A stretch of 64,000 nucleotides of DNA, from NCBI RefSeq assembly GCF_913773735.1, contig NZ_CAJYEB010000022.1, positions 151,075 through 215,074 of the forward strand, written 5' to 3'. Source of the DNA: an uncultured Massilia sp. GTDB taxonomy: Bacteria > Pseudomonadota > Gammaproteobacteria > Burkholderiales > Burkholderiaceae_D. This document shows positions 36,482 to 44,655 of this stretch, piece by piece (positions within the stretch are counted from its first letter, which is position 1; each line of letters opens with the position of its first letter). The translations under genes and the position numbers were made by a program. The notes below the pieces were generated by a model, which was given only the letters and a program-made list of their open reading frames with translations, searched no databases and was not told the DNA's origin.

Positions 36482-36513
36482 GGGCGCGGCCCGGATCTTC
36501 CGGGACCGCGCCC
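36482..36513 (+). other. Strong 13-bp hairpin between HDO enzyme and cphA
   Basis: GGGCGCGG-CCCGG pairs with CCGGG-A-CCGCGCCC: 13 base pairs, one bulged A, 5-base loop ATCTT. It ends 19 bases before the cphA GTG, just in front of the AAAGGA ribosome site. No T-run follows, so it may be a processing or stability element, or damp read-through and set the ratio of the two proteins. Confidence 0.6.
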
Positions 36514-36532
36514 CGTGTCCAAAGGATATCCT

Positions 36533-39166
36533 GTGCACATACTCGAACAACGCTTCCTGCGTGGTCCTAACATCCACGCGGAAACCCCCTGCCTGCTCTC
36601 CGTCCTCGACCTGGGCGACCTGTACGGCGTCTCCACCCGCGACCTGCCGACCTTCACGCATGCGCTGCTGGACCTGCTGCCCTCGCTGGCCGACTACCTG
36701 GTGCCCACCGGCCAGCCGGGCGGCTTCGCCCAGCGCCTGCGCGAAGGCACCTACCTGGCGCGCGTGGTCGAACACGTGACGCTGGGCCTGCAATGCCTGG
36801 CCGGCGCGCCCGCCGCGTTCGGCCGTACCCGTCCCGTGACCGGCAAGCCGGGCCTGTACCGCATCGTCTGCGCCTACCAGCTGGAAAAGGTGGCGCAGCC
36901 GGCCTTCGCGCTGGCCGTCGACGTCGTCGATGCGCTGGCCCATGGCCAGTCCTTCGACCTCGCGCCGCGGCTCGAGGAACTGCGCGAACTGGCGCGCCAC
37001 TACGCGATCGGCACCAGCACGGCGGCCGTGCTGGCGGCGGCCCAGGAACGCGGGATCCCGGTGCAGCGCATCACCGAGGACGCCAACCTGTTCCAGCTGG
37101 GCTGGGGCGCGCAGCAGAAGCGCATCCAGGCCACCGTGACGGGCGAGACCAGCACCATCGCCGTGCGCATCGCCAGCGACAAGCAGCTGACCAAGCAGTT
37201 GCTGCAGGAAGCCGGCGTGCCGGTGCCGCAGGGCGAGACCGTGTCCTCGATCGACGACGCGCTGCGCGTGGCGCGCCGCCTGGCGGCGCCGGTCACGCTC
37301 AAGCCGCTGGACGGCAACCAGGGCCGCGGCGTGACCGTGAACTGCCGGACCGACGCCGAGATCGAGCAGGCCTACGCGTTCGCGCGCCGCCACGGCAAGC
37401 GCATCGTCGTCGAGCGCTTCGTCGAGGGCGCCGACTACCGCGTGCTGGTGGCGGGCGGGCGCGTGGCGGCGGCGTCGTGCCGGCGCCCGGCCCACGTGAC
37501 CGGCGACGGCGAGCGCACGATCCGCGCGCTGGTGGAGATCGAGAACGCCAACCCGGCGCGCGGCGCCGGCCACACCAACATCCTGACGAAGATCGCGCTC
37601 GACGCCCATGCCGAGGACCTGCTGCGCAAGCAGGGCTGGACGCCCGACGCCGTGCCGCCGGCCGGCGCCACCGTCTGGCTGCGCGGGAACGCCAACCTGT
37701 CCACCGGCGGTACCGCCGAGGACGTGACCGACCTGCTGCCGGAATCGACGCGCCGCCTGTGCGTGCGCGCCGCCGCCAAGATCGGCCTGGACGTGGCCGG
37801 CATCGACATCGTCTGCCGCGACATCGCGCTGCCGCTGGACGCGCAGGGCGGCGCCGTCATCGAGGTCAACGCGGCGCCGGGCATCCGCATGCACGAGCAC
37901 CCGAGCAGCGGCCAGGCGCGCGGCGCCGGCGAGGCCATCGTCGACGGCCTGTTCGGCAGCGGCGACGGCCGCATCCCGATCATCGCCCTGACGGGCACCA
38001 ACGGCAAGACCACGACCACGCTGCTGGTGGCGCACACGGTGCGCCTGGCCGGGCCCGTGACCGGCGTCACCACCACGCACGGCGTCTACATCGACGGCAA
38101 GCAGGTCGTGAAGGGCGACTGCACCGGCTACTGGTCGGCGCGCACCGTGCTGGCCTCGCCCGACGTGGAATTCGCCGTGATGGAGACCGCGCGCGGCGGC
38201 ATCCTCAAGCGCGGACTGGCGTTCGACCGCTGCGACGTCGGCATCGTGCTGAACGTGGCGCCCGACCACCTGGGGCTGGACGGCGTCGACACCATCGAGG
38301 ACCTGGCCCAGGTCAAGGCCGTGGTACCGATGTCGGCCTCGCGCGCCGTGGTGCTCAACGCCGAGGATCCGTTGTGCGTGGCGATGGCGCGGCGCATCCG
38401 CCCGGACGTCGAGATCCTGTATTTCTCGATGGAGGCCGACAACCCGGTGCTGCTGCGCCACCTGGAAGAGGGCGGCCGCGCCGCCTACCTGCAGGACAAC
38501 GCCATCGTCATCGCCGATGCCGCCTACCACCAGGAACTGGTGCGGGTGGAGAGCATGCCGATCGCCTTCGGCGGGCGGGCGCGCTACAACATCGCCAACG
38601 CGCTGGCCGCCGCGGCCGGGCTGCTGGCGGCCGGCTTTTCCAACCTGCAGATCGCGACCGGCCTGTCCACGTTCGTGAGCGACGGCAAGACCAATCCGCT
38701 GCGCACCAATGTGTTTGACATCCGCGGCGTGACCGTGATCGTCGACTACGCCCACAACACGGCCGCCTACGCGGCGCTGGGCGAGATGGCGCGGGCGCTG
38801 CTGCCGCGCCAGCTGGTGGGCATCGTGACGGCGCCGGGCGACCGCCGCGACACCGACCTGCTCGACATCGGCCGCACCTGCGCGGCGCGCTTCGACGAGC
38901 TGGTGGTGTACGAATCGGCCTCGCGCGGCCGGCCGGTGGGCGACGCCGTCGACCTGATCCTGCGCGGCGCGCAGGACGTGGTGGGCGTGTCCGACACGCT
39001 GCACCGCGAGCTGGACGTGGGCGAGGCGATCCGCCTGGGATTGTCGTTGTGCGAGCGCGGCGACGTGCTGGTGTTCGCCTGCGGATCGTCGCTGGACGTG
39101 TTCGTCGAGGCGGTCGCGCAGATGGATCCGGAAAGCGCCCGGCGGATCGCGGCGCAGGTCGGCTGA
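36533..39166 (+). CDS. cphA: Cyanophycin synthetase (first copy)
   Basis: 877 residues. Builds multi-L-arginyl-poly-L-aspartate from Asp, Arg and ATP. N-terminal domain (1-~160); ATP-grasp domain (~215-470) with KPLDGNQGRGVTVN and IEVNAAPGIRMHEHP; Mur-ligase-like domain (~480-870) with P-loop GTNGKTTT at 488-495 and DYAHNTAAYAAL near 745. Both active sites look intact, as in CphA1-type enzymes, not the one-site CphA2. GTG start at 36533 is supported by AAAGGA 7 bases upstream and by homology of MHILEQRFLRGPN with the second copy. The stop abuts the convergent HD-domain gene without a spacer. Confidence 0.95.
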   Translation: MHILEQRFLRGPNIHAETPCLLSVLDLGDLYGVSTRDLPTFTHALLDLLPSLADYLVPTGQPGGFAQRLREGTYLARVVEHVTLGLQCLAGAPAAFGRTRPVTGKPGLYRIVCAYQLEKVAQPAFALAVDVVDALAHGQSFDLAPRLEELRELARHYAIGTSTAAVLAAAQERGIPVQRITEDANLFQLGWGAQQKRIQATVTGETSTIAVRIASDKQLTKQLLQEAGVPVPQGETVSSIDDALRVARRLAAPVTLKPLDGNQGRGVTVNCRTDAEIEQAYAFARRHGKRIVVERFVEGADYRVLVAGGRVAAASCRRPAHVTGDGERTIRALVEIENANPARGAGHTNILTKIALDAHAEDLLRKQGWTPDAVPPAGATVWLRGNANLSTGGTAEDVTDLLPESTRRLCVRAAAKIGLDVAGIDIVCRDIALPLDAQGGAVIEVNAAPGIRMHEHPSSGQARGAGEAIVDGLFGSGDGRIPIIALTGTNGKTTTTLLVAHTVRLAGPVTGVTTTHGVYIDGKQVVKGDCTGYWSARTVLASPDVEFAVMETARGGILKRGLAFDRCDVGIVLNVAPDHLGLDGVDTIEDLAQVKAVVPMSASRAVVLNAEDPLCVAMARRIRPDVEILYFSMEADNPVLLRHLEEGGRAAYLQDNAIVIADAAYHQELVRVESMPIAFGGRARYNIANALAAAAGLLAAGFSNLQIATGLSTFVSDGKTNPLRTNVFDIRGVTVIVDYAHNTAAYAALGEMARALLPRQLVGIVTAPGDRRDTDLLDIGRTCAARFDELVVYESASRGRPVGDAVDLILRGAQDVVGVSDTLHRELDVGEAIRLGLSLCERGDVLVFACGSSLDVFVEAVAQMDPESARRIAAQVG

Positions 39167-39793
39167 TCAGCGGCCCAGGTTCGCGCGCGCGCTCGCCTCG
39201 TACGCCGCGAAGAACCACGCCGTATGGTAGATGCGCGGCCGCGCCAGGAAGCCGTCCAGCACGCGCCGCCGCGCCGCGCGGTAGTCCGCCTCGGCGACGT
39301 GGGCGTACTCCGCGCGCACCTGGCGCTCGTACTGCGCGAAGCGCGCCGGCGGCGCGGCCAGGATGGCCAGGTCGACGTCGAGCAGGACGGCGCGGTCCGG
39401 GTCGCCGTCCGGCGCATGCGATTGCGTCGCCATCACCAGCGCATGCACCCGCCGCACCACCTCGTCGGCGGCGCCGGCCGTCCGCAGGCAGCCGCTCGCC
39501 AGCGCGGCGCTGCGCGCCTCGTTGTCGTGCCGGTGCACGTCGTAGACGGCGTCGTGGAACCATAGCGCCAGCGCGATCTCGCCGGGATGGGCGGCCACGC
39601 CGGCCAGCCGGTCGAGGGCGGCGAAGCACTCGTCCAGGTGCTGCAGCGTGTGGTAGTGCCGGTGCGGCGCGCGGTAGCGCTGCAGCAGGTCGCGCAACAC
39701 CGCGGCCGGTGGCGCGGGCAGGCCGAGCTGGCGCCAGGCCTGCCGCCAGCGGCGGCGCCAGGTGCGCATGGTGGCGCACATCGGGGCGCTCAT
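39167..39793 (-). CDS. HD-domain predicted metal-dependent phosphohydrolase
   Basis: 208 residues. HD-superfamily pattern: HTLQHLDECF (first His), LALWFHDAVYDVHRHDNEARSA (HD doublet) and LDVDLAILA (distal Asp), giving a complete His-His-Asp-Asp metal set. Such small soluble HD proteins (COG4339 type) are predicted hydrolases of nucleotides or phosphate esters; substrate unknown. ATG at 39793 is preferred; one at 39832 would overlap the tetR stop by 11 bases. Probably co-transcribed with the tetR gene just upstream. Confidence 0.8.
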   Translation of the reverse strand: MSAPMCATMRTWRRRWRQAWRQLGLPAPPAAVLRDLLQRYRAPHRHYHTLQHLDECFAALDRLAGVAAHPGEIALALWFHDAVYDVHRHDNEARSAALASGCLRTAGAADEVVRRVHALVMATQSHAPDGDPDRAVLLDVDLAILAAPPARFAQYERQVRAEYAHVAEADYRAARRRVLDGFLARPRIYHTAWFFAAYEASARANLGR

Positions 39794-39821
39794 CGGACGA
39801 TCTCGCGCGCGCAGGGCATGT

Positions 39822-40457
39822 TCATACGGCATCCTCCCGCGCTGGCCGGCCGGCCGGCGGCTCGGCGTCGATGCAGCGCAGCGCGAACTGCATGGCCATG
39901 CCGGCCGCAAAGCCCTCCGGCACCAGCTCGCGCGCCGCGCTGGACAGCTGGAACGCGCCTTCCATGAACGCCAGCAGGCCCGCCGCCAGGCGCGGCGCCT
40001 GCGCCGTGGCTTTCGCGCGCGCCGCCAGGCACGCCTGCAGGCACCCGGTGAGGGCCGCCAGTTCCTCGTTCAGCACGGCGCGATAGGCGCGGCCGACCTC
40101 TGGCTGGCGGACCGCTTCGGCGCCGATCATGACCCACGCCGCCACCGCATCCGGCGCCGCGCCCGGCCCGCTGGCCAGGCGCGCATCCAGCCATGCCTGC
40201 AGCCGTTCCTGCGGCGTCGTGGCCGCGGCGGCGAGGGCGGCCTCGCGTGCGCGGGCGACACGGGCCAGCGAAGCGATCAGCTCAAGCAGGATTTCCTCCT
40301 TGTCGCGGAAGTGGTAGTGCACGAGTCCGGGCGCCAGGCCGGCCCGCCGGGCGATCGCCTGGACCGAGGCGCGCGCGTAGCCCTGGACGGCGATCTCGGC
40401 CAGCAGGGCGGCGACGATCTGGCTGCGGCGTTCGGCGGTATTGGGCTTGCGCGGCAT
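39822..40457 (-). CDS. TetR-family transcriptional regulator (BetI-like)
   Basis: 211 residues. N-terminal TetR helix-turn-helix (~10-55: RRSQIVAALLAEIAVQGYARAS, then AIARRAGLAPGLVHYHFRDKEEIL) and an Ala-rich C-terminal ligand domain with a BetI-like WVMIGAEA segment. Reads away from the small membrane-protein gene at 40575; the 117-base shared gap holds two matching operators, one per gene start. It most likely represses itself and its divergent neighbour. The ligand is unknown. Confidence 0.9.
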   Translation of the reverse strand: MPRKPNTAERRSQIVAALLAEIAVQGYARASVQAIARRAGLAPGLVHYHFRDKEEILLELIASLARVARAREAALAAAATTPQERLQAWLDARLASGPGAAPDAVAAWVMIGAEAVRQPEVGRAYRAVLNEELAALTGCLQACLAARAKATAQAPRLAAGLLAFMEGAFQLSSAARELVPEGFAAGMAMQFALRCIDAEPPAGRPAREDAV

Positions 40458-40472
40458 GGTGGATCCTGTTTC

Positions 40473-40488
40473 TTGGTTGATCGACCAA
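40473..40488. promoter_or_regulatory. TetR operator 1 (tetR side)
   Basis: TTGGTTGATCGACCAA, a 16-base palindrome with one mismatched pair, 16 bases upstream of the tetR start. Nearly the same sequence as operator 2; the two start exactly 60 bases apart. Directly overlaps the expected tetR promoter/5' region. Confidence 0.75.
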
Positions 40489-40532
40489 ATTATACTTGCA
40501 TTCGCCCTCGCGCCTGGCTAGATTGCAGATAT

Positions 40533-40548
40533 TTGGTCGGACGATCAA
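40533..40548. promoter_or_regulatory. TetR operator 2 (membrane-protein side)
   Basis: TTGGTCGGACGATCAA, a 16-base near-perfect palindrome (TTGGTCG/CGATCAA with a 2-base centre), about 20 bases upstream of the divergent gene's ribosome site. Pairs with operator 1 to give symmetric control of both genes. Confidence 0.75.
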
Positions 40549-40574
40549 TCTTCGATGGGAACGGGAGGATGGAC

Positions 40575-41069
40575 ATGGACGAGGGATGGATGGCGATGCC
40601 GGCGCCTGTCGTCGCGCTGCTTGCGGCGTTGGCGATAGTCCTCGCGGCCCTGGCGGTGGCATGGCGCAGGCGCGGGCGCGGAGGCGGCCTCGGAGGCGCA
40701 CGCACCGGCGCCGGCGCGCAGGCATGCGGGAGCGACGCGGCGCCGCGCGCATCGGTCGCCGCGACGGACGCGGGGATCGTCGCGACGGCGCCGGATGGCG
40801 CGACGCAATCGGTCCGCTGGGATGCGCTGGCCCGCGTGACGATCCGCACGACCGATGCGGGCCCCTGGGCCGAGGACGTGTTCTGGCTGCTGGAAGACGG
40901 GGCGGGGCAGGTGCGCGTGCGGTACGCCGGTGGCGCGGACGGCACGCAGGAAGCGCTGGCGGCCATGCAGGCGCGGCTGGCGGGGTTCGACGACGCGCAG
41001 GTCGTGGCGGCCATGGGCAGTACCGGGAACGCGGCGTTCCCGGTGTGGGAGCGCCGCGCGACGAATTGA
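40575..41069 (+). CDS. Small single-TM protein of unknown function, TetR-controlled
   Basis: 164 residues: one N-terminal TM helix (~9-31, PVVALLAALAIVLAALAVAW), an Arg/Gly-rich linker, and a soluble cytoplasmic domain (~60-160) with a WDALARVTIRTTDAGPWAEDVFWLLED segment and the ending GFDDAQVVAAMGSTGNAAFPVWER. Similar soluble domains occur in short uncharacterised bacterial proteins as far as I recall. ATG at 40575 has GGGAGG 6 bases upstream; the ATG at 40569 is too close to it. Divergent from the TetR gene, with an operator just upstream, so expression should depend on that regulator's ligand. Confidence 0.75.
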   Translation: MDEGWMAMPAPVVALLAALAIVLAALAVAWRRRGRGGGLGGARTGAGAQACGSDAAPRASVAATDAGIVATAPDGATQSVRWDALARVTIRTTDAGPWAEDVFWLLEDGAGQVRVRYAGGADGTQEALAAMQARLAGFDDAQVVAAMGSTGNAAFPVWERRATN

Positions 41070-41110
41070 GCTCGAACCGAGGTCGAACCGGAGTGGCCAG
41101 GAAGCGGCCG

Positions 41111-41127
41111 CCCGGGCGCGGCCCGGG
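41111..41127. terminator. GC hairpin between convergent genes
   Basis: CCCGGGC-GCG-GCCCGGG, perfect 7-base stem, in the 77-base gap between the small membrane protein and the convergent cphA stop. No T-run, so bidirectional termination is only suggested by position. Confidence 0.4.
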
Positions 41128-41146
41128 ACGGCGGGCTGGCGCCGCC

Positions 41147-43744
41147 TCAGACGGCTTCGGCCTCGATCCTGCTGGCGGTGGCCGGCGACGTGGGCCGGAT
41201 CGCCTCGGTCAGCTCGGTGATCGACGAGCCGCAGCCGAAGACTAGCACGTCGCCCGGCGCGCAGCGCGCCAGGCCGGCGCGGATCGCCTGGTGCACGTCC
41301 AGCTGCACCTGCAGGTGGTCGGTCTCGAACCGGCCCAGTTGGGCGCCGCGCACCAGCAGCGCGGCCACGGCGCCGGGACCGCGGCCGCGGTTCTCGGACT
41401 CGTACACCACCAGCTCGTCGAAGCCCGCGGCGCAGGTCTCGCCGATCTCCACCAGGTCGTCGTCGCGGCGGTCGCCGGGGGCGGCCACCACGCCGACCAG
41501 GCGGCCCGGCGTCATCGCGCGCGCCGTCTCGGCCAGCGCGGCGTAGGCGGCGGCGTTGTGGGCGTAGTCGACGATGACGGTGACGCCGTCGACGTCGAAC
41601 ACGTTCGAGCGCAGCGGATTGTGCTTCCAGTCGGAGACGAAGGTGCGCAGGCCGTCGATGATCTCCAGGTTGCCGAAGCCGCTCGCCGACAGCGCGGCCG
41701 CCGCCGCCAGGCTGTTGGCGATGTTGTAGCGCGCCGCGCCCTTGAGGGTGACCGGCATGCTGCGCACGTCCAGCAGCGCCTCGTGGCGCGCGCCGTTGGC
41801 CAGCACGATCGTGTTGTCCTGCAGGTAGACCGCGCGGCCGCCCCGTTCCAGGTGGCGCAGCAGCACCGGATTGTCGGCGTCGAGCGCGAAATACAGCACT
41901 TCCACGCCCTCGTCCAGCTTGGCGGCCATCGCCACGCAATGGTCGTCCTCGGCGTTGAGCACCACGGCGCGGCGCGCGGCGCGGGCCACGACCAGCTTGA
42001 CCGCGGCCAGTTCCTCGACGCTGTGCACGCCGTCCAGGCCCAGGTGGTCGGCCGACACGTTCAGCACCACGGCGACGTCGCAGCGGTCGTAGGCCAGGCC
42101 GCGCTTGAGCAGGCCGCCGCGCGCCGTCTCCAGCACGGCGAAGTCGACGTCGGGGCTGGCCAGCACGGTGCGCGCCGAGCGGTAGCCGGTGCAGTCGCCC
42201 TTGACGATGCGCTCGCCGTCGATGTAGACGCCCTCGGTGGTCGTCACCCCGGTGCGCAGGCCCGCCATGCGGGTGGTATGCGCGACCAGCAGCGACGTGG
42301 TGGTCTTGCCGTTGGTGCCCGTCACGGCGACCACCGGGATGCGGCCGTCGTCCTCGCCGAACAGCGCGTCGACGATGGCGGCGCCGGCGTCGCGCGGGGT
42401 GCCGCGGCTCGGGTACTGGTGCATGCGGATGCCCGGCGCCGCGTTCACTTCGATGATGCCGCCGTCCTGCTCGCGCAGCGGCAGCGCGATGTCGCGGCAG
42501 ACGATGTCGATGCCCGCCACGTCCAGGCCGATGGTGCGCGCGGCGCGGATGCAGATGTCGCGCGTTTCTTCCGGCAGCAGGTCGGTCACGTCCTCGGCGG
42601 TGCCGCCGGTCGACAGGTTGGCGCTGCCGCGCAGGTCCACCTGCGCGCCCTCGGGCGGGACCGCGTCCAGGTCGTAGCCCTGCTTGGCCAGCACCTGCAG
42701 CGCGAGTTCGTCGAGCGGGATCCTGGTGAGGATGTTGGCGTGGCCCTCGCCGCGCGCCGGATTGCGGTTTTCCAGCTCGACCAGCGCGCGCACCGTCGAC
42801 ACGCCGTCGCCGGTGACGTGCGGCGGACGGCGCCACGACGCGGCCGCCACCGTCCTGCCGGTGACCAGCACGCGGTAGTCGCGGCCCTGCAGGAATTCCT
42901 CGACGATGACGTGGCGGCCGTACTCGCGCGCGAACGCGAACGCCCGTTCCACCTCCTGCGGCGTGGCGCAGGCGACGGTCACGCCCTTGCCCTGGTTGGC
43001 GTCCAGCGGCTTGATGGTGACCGGGCGGCCCAGGCGCCGCGCCACGCGCTGCGCCTGTTCCAGCGTGGTGACGGTGGCGCCCGAGGGCACCGGCACGCCG
43101 GCCTGGTCGAGCAGGGTCTTGGTCAGCTGCTTGTCGCTGGCGATGCCCACGGCGATGTGGCTGGAAGCGCCGGTGATGGTCGCCTGCAGGCGCTTCTGGC
43201 GGCTGCCCCAGCCCAGCTGGAACAGGTTGGCGTCGTCGGTCAGGCGCAGGCTCGGGATGCCGCGCCGCTGCGCCGCGGCCAGCACGGCGGCCGTGCTGGT
43301 GCCGATCGCGTGGCGCCGCGCGCAGGCGCGCAGCGCGTCCAGCATGGCCTCGAGGTCGGGCGTCTCGTGGTGCGTGCAGGCCTGGACCAGCGTGCGCGCC
43401 GCGTCTAGGGCGGCGCGCGCCACCTGTTCGACGGCGTAGCCGCAGACGATGCGCACGCTGTCCGGCCGGGCCGGATCGGCCACGACGCGGCTGAACGCGC
43501 CCGGGGCGCCGGCCAGGCGCTGCAGTTCCATCAGCACGGGTTCGAGGGCGTCGTGGGCGGCCTGGCAGTCGGACAGGCGCGCCGAGGCTTCCGGCGCGAT
43601 GCCCGGGAGCAGGGCCAGCAGGCGGGCACCGAGGCCGGCCAGGCCGGGTTCGGGCGCGGCGGTGGTGTCGACCACGACCAGCAGGCAGGGTGTCGCGGCG
43701 TACAGGTTGGGGCCGCGCAGGAAGCGTTGTTCGGTGATTCTCAT
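41147..43744 (-). CDS. cphA: Cyanophycin synthetase (second copy)
   Basis: 865 residues, same domain order as the copy at 36533 but clearly diverged: N-terminal domain (1-~150), ATP-grasp (~205-460; KPLDANQGKGVTV, IEVNAAPGIRMHQYP), and Mur-ligase domain with P-loop GTNGKTTT at 476-483 and DYAHNAAAYAAL. Both catalytic centres keep their motifs, so it is not a simple CphA2 (dipeptide-polymerising, one site). It overlaps cphB by 4 bases (ATGA) and is the third gene of an iaaA-cphB-cphA operon. Two non-identical synthetases side by side recall the cphA/cphA' pair known from Cupriavidus. Confidence 0.95.
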   Translation of the reverse strand: MRITEQRFLRGPNLYAATPCLLVVVDTTAAPEPGLAGLGARLLALLPGIAPEASARLSDCQAAHDALEPVLMELQRLAGAPGAFSRVVADPARPDSVRIVCGYAVEQVARAALDAARTLVQACTHHETPDLEAMLDALRACARRHAIGTSTAAVLAAAQRRGIPSLRLTDDANLFQLGWGSRQKRLQATITGASSHIAVGIASDKQLTKTLLDQAGVPVPSGATVTTLEQAQRVARRLGRPVTIKPLDANQGKGVTVACATPQEVERAFAFAREYGRHVIVEEFLQGRDYRVLVTGRTVAAASWRRPPHVTGDGVSTVRALVELENRNPARGEGHANILTRIPLDELALQVLAKQGYDLDAVPPEGAQVDLRGSANLSTGGTAEDVTDLLPEETRDICIRAARTIGLDVAGIDIVCRDIALPLREQDGGIIEVNAAPGIRMHQYPSRGTPRDAGAAIVDALFGEDDGRIPVVAVTGTNGKTTTSLLVAHTTRMAGLRTGVTTTEGVYIDGERIVKGDCTGYRSARTVLASPDVDFAVLETARGGLLKRGLAYDRCDVAVVLNVSADHLGLDGVHSVEELAAVKLVVARAARRAVVLNAEDDHCVAMAAKLDEGVEVLYFALDADNPVLLRHLERGGRAVYLQDNTIVLANGARHEALLDVRSMPVTLKGAARYNIANSLAAAAALSASGFGNLEIIDGLRTFVSDWKHNPLRSNVFDVDGVTVIVDYAHNAAAYAALAETARAMTPGRLVGVVAAPGDRRDDDLVEIGETCAAGFDELVVYESENRGRGPGAVAALLVRGAQLGRFETDHLQVQLDVHQAIRAGLARCAPGDVLVFGCGSSITELTEAIRPTSPATASRIEAEAV

Positions 43745-44655
43745 GAGATCGGGTTCCGTTTGGTGACGTTTTCCAGGAACTCGAGCAGCGGCGCCGGGAT
43801 ACGGCGCGCGTTCGTGTCCCCATTGCCGGCGCGCGGCAGCAGGTACTTGCTGCCCGAGGGCAACAGGTGCAGGCGCACGTCGATCATTTCCGGGGTTTCG
43901 TTGTTGGCGATGTCGGCGATATTGGTTTCCATCGTGCGGCCGTCGACGATGGTGACGGCGCCCTGGCCGAGCACCTCGATGCCGACGCCGCGCTCGACCA
44001 CGAGGGCGGTGTCCTCGTCGATGCCGATGCCTTGCAGGTACGGGTTCTGGGCCACGACCGACAGCAGCCGCGACAGGCGCTGGCGCTCCGAGAAATGCTG
44101 GTCGACGACGACCTTGTGCAGGAAGCCCAGGCCGGCGCCCAGGCTCACCGAACCCTTCTCGGGATGCAGTTCGACGCGCCCGGTGGCCAGCATGTGGCCC
44201 GACATCGCCGAGGCGCCGGCGCTGGTGCCGCCGATGCAGGCGCCGCGCAGCTTGAGGGCGGCGTGCATCTCGGCGTCCAGCGCGGTGCCGCCGATGATGG
44301 CGAGCAGGCGTTTCTGGTCGCCGCCGGTCATGAAGATGCCGTCGGCGTCGAGCACGTCGCGGATGTGCGCTTCGTCGTTGGCGTCCTGGCGGCTGGCCAG
44401 GTGCAGGTGCACGTGGCGGGTCACGCCGAGGTCGGCGAACGCCTTGTCGTAGGTTTCCCACATGTGCTCGGCGACGGCGCTGGCCGCCGAGATCACGACG
44501 ATCTTGGCACTGGTGCCGCCGGACAGCTCGACGAAGCGCTTGAGGATCGCCATGTCGTGCTGCTTGTCCTCGTGGCCGCCGATGATCACCAGGTTGCCGA
44601 AGCCCCTGGCCAGTTGCGCGGCCTTGTCCTGGATGGCCTGGTCCTGGGTCGTCAT
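43741..44655 (-). CDS. cphB: Cyanophycinase
   Basis: 304 residues. Intracellular serine peptidase (S51 family) that cuts cyanophycin to beta-Asp-Arg dipeptides. Nucleophile Ser145 in the GGTSAGASAM elbow; the preceding IFMTGGDQKRLL and the N-terminal LVIIGGHEDKQHD are typical of CphB. Linked by 4-base overlaps to iaaA upstream and cphA downstream, so synthesis and breakdown enzymes are made from one message, which implies post-translational control of flux. Confidence 0.95.
   Translation of the reverse strand: MTTQDQAIQDKAAQLARGFGNLVIIGGHEDKQHDMAILKRFVELSGGTSAKIVVISAASAVAEHMWETYDKAFADLGVTRHVHLHLASRQDANDEAHIRDVLDADGIFMTGGDQKRLLAIIGGTALDAEMHAALKLRGACIGGTSAGASAMSGHMLATGRVELHPEKGSVSLGAGLGFLHKVVVDQHFSERQRLSRLLSVVAQNPYLQGIGIDEDTALVVERGVGIEVLGQGAVTIVDGRTMETNIADIANNETPEMIDVRLHLLPSGSKYLLPRAGNGDTNARRIPAPLLEFLENVTKRNPIS

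Noticed and set aside
41147..43744. CphA2 (dipeptide-polymerising) identity for the second synthetase
   Set aside because: CphA2 enzymes keep only one working site; here both the ATP-grasp motifs and the Mur-type GTNGKTTT loop are intact.
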